The position numbers and the translations under genes are program-made. A stretch of DNA of 64,000 nt from Theristus sp. LFF4_11 (lineage: Eukaryota > Nematoda > Chromadorea > Monhysterida > Xyalidae), in the NCBI GenBank assembly GCA_030248135.1, contig JASANC010004944.1, forward strand, positions 1-64,000, written 5' to 3'. The notes beneath the pieces are model-generated. The model saw nothing but the letters and a program-made list of their open reading frames with translations. It had not been told where the DNA came from and did not search any database. Shown piece by piece: positions 58,402-64,000 of the stretch (the stretch's first letter is position 1; every line of letters starts with the position of its first letter).

Positions 58402-59181
58402 TAGGGTTGGCATGGTAAAAATACCGGTTTTTTTACCGGTAAAAAAACACGTATTTATACGCGTTTTTTTACCAGGGCAAAAATTGGTGCCTTGAAAAAA
58501 ACGGGAAAAAGACCGTTTCTGTATTTTTCCGGTTTTTTTCGTATTTTTCCGGTTTTTTTCAATTTCGGACTTTGAGTTTTTATATCATTTTTGATGAGAA
58601 AATGAGAAAATCTGTGACCAAGAAAAATATGATGACGAAATTGACACTGATGTTTGAAAGAACTGTTAAGCGATGTGCAAGAATCGGCTGGAGCTGCCGA
58701 GCTGAGCTGAAAATTTCAAAAATTCCAAATGTTGCTCAACATTGTCTTTCTTACACAATTACTGATTTGTTTTTTTGATCTGAACTGTGAACCGGTTCGG
58801 TTTAACTGCGTTATTGCAGCAAATTGTATTCGTCTATTGTGACCAAAGACTGTCCGGTGAAAACGCTGTGGTTTTTTCCTATGTAATTGGTGGAATATAA
58901 ACTATTAAGCAAAAGATAATGTTCGATTTATTGCTGACCTTTTGGGTTTTCAAGCCCAAACATAATTTATTTTCTTTGTTGGTGCACGATAATTTGAACA
59001 AAGCATTCTGAAAATTGTTTTCACAAATCCTGGTTCAAGTTTAAAGTCGGCTGCGAAAAATATGTGGGTTTACAACTTTTTGGCTTTCGTTTTTTTCCGG
59101 TAAAATTACCGTAATTTTACCGGTAAAAAATACAGGTTTTTTTTACCACGATTTGAAAAAAACGGTATTTTGCCAACCCTA
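58402..59181. mobile_element. hAT-like element, family E, copy 2 (inverted)
   Basis: 780 bp, ends TAGGGTTGGCATGGTAAAAA and TTTTGCCAACCCTA. It is the reverse complement of 47010-47736 in order and content. The flanks are CACAAC and GTTGTG, inverted rather than duplicated. It fills the space between UFL1 and NAA30. Confidence 0.85.
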
Positions 59182-59415
59182 GTTGTGTCGTGCATATAAA
59201 ATATGGGTCATTTTAGCTGCACGCAGCCTCCGTGTTGCCTCCGTGGTTTTGTTAAGCGTGCAGCCTCCGTGTTCCGTGTTGCCTCCGTGGTTTTGTTAAA
59301 GGCCCAAACCTAGCTCGTAAAAAATTTTTTTTAATTTTATAATAAAAAAAATCCGGATTTTTTCTTCCCTTTCACGAAATTCATTAGTTTCAGAAAAACG
59401 GCAAACTGCAACACA

Positions 59416-61232
59416 ATGAATAATGTTATACATCATAATCGAATAAAGAATGGTGGCACCGTTGTGAACAAGAACAACATTGGTGGCAAGAAGGAGAACA
59501 GTGAGAAAACGCCACATCATCAGACATCTGCTGCAGCTGGCTGCAATTTGCAGCTGACTGATGGTAATTTTGACGCTGACAGTTCTCGTGAACCGATTGC
59601 AAAAAATGGAACGGATACGACTGCCGATGTGTTCAGGAGCAAACATGGGAATGCAGAGAAAGTGAACGAGCGAAGTGACAACGATTTTGAGGCGACAACG
59701 ACAACTATTGGACCGTTGTTGACGATGCCAAATAATGGTGACGATTCTGGCGACACTGCAGCCTGCTCAAACACGCCGGTGCTTCATGCGCTCAGCAATT
59801 GTGCCAGTGAACGTTTGTCTGAAACGGAATTTCAAAAACAACATGAGCCCCTGTGCTCGGTTGGCGAAAAGCTGATTTCTAGCAGCGAATCGTCTCGACA
59901 GGCATCTGAACGAACGAAAATAAAACAGAATTCTGAAGTTATTATTGATCCCGTTGGCGAGCTGCTCGAAACATTGCAACGCTGCTGTGGCTTAGTGCAA
60001 CAGCGAACAGTGGCGCTCGACACGTCTGAGTTGGACTTCGTGGAAACGGATGCCGCCGACTCAACCAACAGCGATATTAGCCGGTCGTTTCAAGATGACC
60101 AAAAAGCGCTTGATCAAACTCATCGGACTAGCACCGCCGCCACAGAGGCGACGACGACACAGACTGATGATGACTGTGCTGCTGACAAGCGAGTACACGA
60201 GACTTGCGAGCTTTCAAGTGAATCGATCGAGCTCGTTCAATACACGGACGAACGTCAGTTGCCCGACATCATACGCCTGATCACGAACGACCTGTCCGAG
60301 CCGTACTCGATTTATACGTATCGCTTCTTCATACACAATTGGCCGGAGCTGTGTTTTCTGGTCGGTTTTGCTGTTTGGCGTGCGTTTTGAAAAAAATGGG
60401 TGACGATCTGACGAACACCGAAAATGGTCGCTTTGTTTTTTTTCTTTCAGCTCCGTGATGTTTTCAAATGCCAAGTTTTATCTCAATTATTATCAACACA
60501 ACTCAGTGGTTCAGTCGAGAGGGGTACATCACTAATAAGATCGCAATAAGATTTCTGCGTTTGTTGGGCATAGAGGCCAAAATGCACAGCGCCAGCATAC
60601 AATTTCGTCACTTTGAGGCATTTGTTGTTGTGTTCGTTGTTGCTTGCTTGTAGGCCGTCGATATGTGCAAGCGAGCGAGTGTTGGCGCAATCGTATGCAA
60701 GTTGGAGCCGAGCGCTCGTACGTTACGAACAACCGGCTACATCGCAATGCTGGCCGTTGATCAGAAGTATCGGCGGCTGAAAATTGGTCTGCTGCCTGTT
60801 GCGTTTGTCCGATGTCATTTGTGTCTTGCTCTTAACCTCGACAAAAACGCATTGCTGTTTTCTCTCACCTGCTCGGTTTTACGTTTCTTTTTCTGCAGGC
60901 TCACGTTTAGCGACCCGTGCAATCCGTCAGATGCAACGCAACGGCTGTGATGAAGTAAATTTGTTGATTTTGGTCGCTTTTTCCAGTAACCTGTTTGATT
61001 TTCACGTTTTTCCCCTCAGGTAATCCTGGAGACGGAAGTGACGAACGCGCCCGCATTGCGTCTTTACGAGAATCTCGGCTTCGTGCGCGCCAAACGTCTG
61101 TTTCGCTACTATTTGAACGGCGTTGACGCGTACCGATTGAAACTTTGGCTCACCCCGCCGTCGTCGTCTGCCGAGTTTGACAGCGCCCATGCGCTACAGC
61201 AATGTGCCAGCGAAATGTACGACGACTACTGA
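59416..61232 (+). CDS. NAA30: NatC catalytic subunit, N-alpha-acetyltransferase 30
   Basis: Acetylates the N-termini of proteins starting Met-Leu, Met-Ile, Met-Phe and similar, on ribosomes, with NAA35 and NAA38. Exons 59416-60360, 60654-60786, 60899-60954 and 61020-61232 give 448 residues. The first 275 residues are low-complexity and rich in Thr, Asn, Ser and Asp, longer than in the human enzyme but similar in kind. The GNAT domain begins at [20 protein letters not shown], then [20 protein letters not shown] (acetyl-CoA loop, split by an intron), and ends [21 protein letters not shown] 35-residue acidic tail follows the domain. It is divergent from UFL1. Confidence 0.95.
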
Positions 61233-62960
61233 GATGATCTGACTTTTCGATTCGTACATTTCGTCGTGTTCATAAAGTGTGTGTTGTTCAGACCTGTCAC
61301 TTTTTCGCAACGCACAGAACGTGTGAAACTTTGAAGTGCAGCAAAAAGGACGAATGCATTGCGCGTAGGGTTAATCCAATTCAAACACCTTTCGTTTGTG
61401 GCTAAGTATGTATTTTTGCTACTCTTTCTACTTTACCGTTCCTTCTTCTTTTGCGGGTTGTGTGTTCTGTTCTAAAAGTGACTGGTTTAAACACACATGC
61501 TGCATTAAAAAGTGCTGTGTCTTGCGCAGTAACGCGACCATGCCATGAACACGACTATTCAGTGATCGTGTGTGCTGGCTCTTGTGGACGGATTGCACAG
61601 TGATTTATTCATAAAAGAGAAGGTAAATTCTTTTGCCGGAGTCGGACAAGAATAGCGGTCTTAGTGATGAATAATGTGTTTTGAAAACTTAAAATGACAG
61701 TTGAAACAAAGTGTGAACTTGTCCACATCACAGCAATATCCGTTTTTTCGTATCGTGTCATCAGTCATTTTCGTATCAATGCCATAGTTGTTTTAGAGAG
61801 TTGGAGGGGGGGGCTTTGCCTGAGAGTTTTTTGGGTCAGCTATTACTTACCTGAAAATTTGCCAGCAACTAAAATGACCATTTTGCTCGAATTTTCTATA
61901 AATTTCGCTAATCTGAGGCAAAATACGCATTTATTTTTTATCATTGAACGTTTTTAAAGATAATGAGCTGTTTCATCTTTTTTAGCGTTTTAGCTACCTG
62001 AATTCAATTTTTTTTGACCCCCCCCCCGCAGTTTAACTGTAACACATATCCAATAGCTGATTGGTTGATGCCTGCATTCTGTTTATGGACTGCTGTGGAG
62101 GCGGAATTTGGTTTGCAGTCGAAACTACGGAACTAATCCATGCATCACTTAACCACCAACCAATCAGCTAGTTGGATAACTTATAGAGCTAGAGAGTTGG
62201 TCTGTACTTACCTGGAAAGTTTGCTCCAGCCACATTCCCCCAACCCAACGTCTCCGGACAAAAACAACTATGATCAGTGCCAACGTTTTTGGTCTTAGCA
62301 TTTCTTGTACAAATCACAGTGAGTTGCTGCTTCTGTGCTTTTCTGTGTCACTCCACTGATTTTTCTTGTGTTACGCAAAAAAATCTAGTTTCCTGCTTTT
62401 TCTAGTCTCGCCAGTTTCTTGTGTTCATAGTAAAAGTTCCGTTTTTTTCAAGTATTTCTCGTCGCGTTTTTAACGATGTAGTTACGCGACTTCTGGGCAA
62501 AAATTACGAGCGGCTTATGTTATACCAGGTTTTTGTGAAGCTGACACAAATCGACGTCGTTACTGTCAGGCTGGTTCATTATCACGTTCAGTGCTGTCTT
62601 TCCGCCATTGTCATCTGACAGATTTCAATGAGTGGACTTTTTCGGAATTACAATTGTGCATTTCGCTAATCTCGCAAATCGCAAAAAAAGTTGTTTGTTT
62701 TGCAAGTGATAAACGAAATGATGAATTTCCACTGTTTGATAAATTCTGAATTGCGTGTTCAATCAAGTCGTTTCTGACGGTTACATTCTCCATGAAATTC
62801 CAGTCAGACCAAACGATACTATCATCTGATTGGTTTATTTTGATTACCCACCATCTGATTGGCTATGTTCTCACAGGTCATTTCTAGCGCTGCTGCGTGT
62901 GTGTCAGGATCAACCACTGTTGTTTGCCAGTGTGTTTGTGTAGCTGTGCTGTTGGATCCA
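61233..62960. other. Intergenic between NAA30 and TRMT13
   Basis: Holds a diverged palindromic F2 MITE (62037-62195) and a dispersed repeat near 61285-61345 (ACCTGTCACTTTTTCGCA...CAGAACGTGTGA) related to 18450-18500, 34690-34745 and 49385-49425. No gene recognised. Confidence 0.55.
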
Positions 62961-63836
62961 ATGTCGCATTTGTCGCCTTCCGCTACACTGGCGGCCGATC
63001 AGCGATGTGGATTTCTGTTGCCACGAAAAAATCGCCGTTGTCGCATGCAGACCAAAGCCGGACATCGATTTTGCGGTAATTGTATTTTTTTGGTGTTTTA
63101 TAGTCATCATGAATGGTCACGAATGTGAGCTGTCTCGCTGAGCCAAGAAATGGGCGAACACATGAGACGGATGCTGCCATTTGGTCCATTGTTGACGGCG
63201 TACAAGAGAGTGGACAAAAAACCATGTGACACGCGAGCTAGAAATCCAGGACATCGTTCGCTCGCACAGCATGGTCGCCATTTTCATCAACAACTCCACC
63301 CCAATGGCCTCCATTTCATGTGTTCGTCGTTCTATTTTTTCTCCATCTCACGTGGCGCCCGCTGGGACTGACAGAGTCAGCAGTCCTTGGCAACAGGCCC
63401 GCCCAACAGACAGAAATTACAGGTTCCCGTTTTTTTTGGTGGAGGATGGTGGAGCCGTTAGATTTTTTGGATTGAAAATTGCACCACATCTAAGTTTCAG
63501 TTTCTAAAACAATTGGTTAAATTTCAACTAAGATACATGAACGGCTGGCGAGTTGCAACGCTTCAAAATTGGTATCACTACTTCTGAAGCACCCTGTAGT
63601 TTGTCGAGATTGTGGTTTCCCACAAGTTCGCACATCTCTGGTGCACAACTAGCAGTACAATTGACTGATTGGATGCAAAGTTTCAAAAGCACCTAATGAA
63701 TTGAGCATTCATGTTGCAGGGGAGCACTGTGCCACCAACAACGAAGTCACGATCAACGATACATCTGCTGACGACCCAACACTGAAACGAAATCGTGTGC
63801 GTTGCCCGCTCGATCCATCGCACACGGTGCGCGAGG
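62961..63836 (+). CDS. TRMT13: tRNA:m4X modification enzyme TRM13, N-terminal part
   Basis: 2'-O-methyltransferase for position 4 of the acceptor stem of certain tRNAs. Only the first two exons lie in the window: 62961-63075 and 63720 to about 63836; the catalytic domain must lie beyond the end. Exon 1 and the start of exon 2 encode the TRM13-type zinc finger CGFLLPRKNRRCRMQTKAGH-RFCGEHC. Exon 2 then has the CHHC-finger start RVRCPLDPSHTV, as in human TRMT13. I chose the ATG at 62961, but an in-frame ATG at 62865 would add 32 residues. The intron 63076-63719 shows no recognised repeat. Confidence 0.85.
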
Positions 63837-64000
63837 GTTTTTTTTTGCTATTGCGGGGTCACCATTCTAGTGTGGGTGATGAAAGGTGTACAGGTTAGTT
63901 TTTGCCAAGTTTGCACGCCAAGTTTCATTTTGGTCACACAGAATAGTGTACTGAATTATGAGCGACAGGAACACCATTGCGCATACTTCATTGCGTTGTT

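Noticed and set aside
60654..60954. Loss of the acetyl-CoA loop Gly in NAA30 (YRRLKIGS)
   Set aside because: A Lys at this position is, as far as I recall, common in invertebrate NAA30 proteins, so it is not a sign of lost activity.

Overview
The window is animal nuclear DNA. It has intron-rich genes with GT..AG junctions, a tRNA gene nested in an intron, an invertebrate-type globin with a long N-terminal extension, a trypsin-inhibitor-like (TIL) secreted protein, an ionotropic-receptor-like gene and many non-autonomous DNA transposons. An invertebrate is clear. An ecdysozoan such as a nematode is plausible but not proven from this sequence. Exon limits were placed by hand, by matching splice sites, reading phase and protein family, so small errors are possible where marked approximate.

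Layout: 1.05-6.4 kb, cytochrome P450 (+) with tRNA-Gly(GCC), a foldback element and a 9-bp minisatellite in its introns. 6.9-8.5 kb, globin (-). 9.5-10.2 kb, mariner-like element. 11.5-15.2 kb, first copy of a composite repeat (foldback, 150-bp satellite, terminal hairpin). 15.9-19.8 kb, secreted TIL protein (-). 20.4-20.7 kb, 87-residue possible mitochondrial protein (-). 21.2-21.4 kb, an orphan exon (-). 22.4-24.4 kb, dUTPase (-) with a SINE in its last intron. 25.8-28.0 kb, type I membrane protein (+) whose tail carries PP1-docking-like motifs. 28.6-32.0 kb, second composite repeat. 32.2-35.7 kb, ionotropic-receptor-like gene (-). 35.7-39.4 kb, little that can be recognised. 39.5-40.9 kb, a long intronless membrane-protein ORF (+). 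42-46 kb, repeats rich in G or C runs and a third, broken composite copy. 46.0-50.5 kb, gamma-secretase subunit APH-1 (+). 51.7-58.0 kb, UFM1 E3 ligase UFL1 (-) lacking recognisable N-terminal exons. 59.4-61.2 kb, NatC catalytic subunit NAA30 (+). 63.0 kb to the end, start of the tRNA methyltransferase TRMT13 (+).

The genes look like unrelated housekeeping, membrane and signalling functions; nothing suggests one shared pathway. What sets the window apart is its repeats: at least ten short inverted-repeat families, two with clean 8-bp target duplications (hAT-like), a TA-flanked chimera, a tRNA-derived SINE with a 14-bp target duplication, and a 3.4-3.8 kb composite repeat. The composite repeat is the best candidate for something not yet described.
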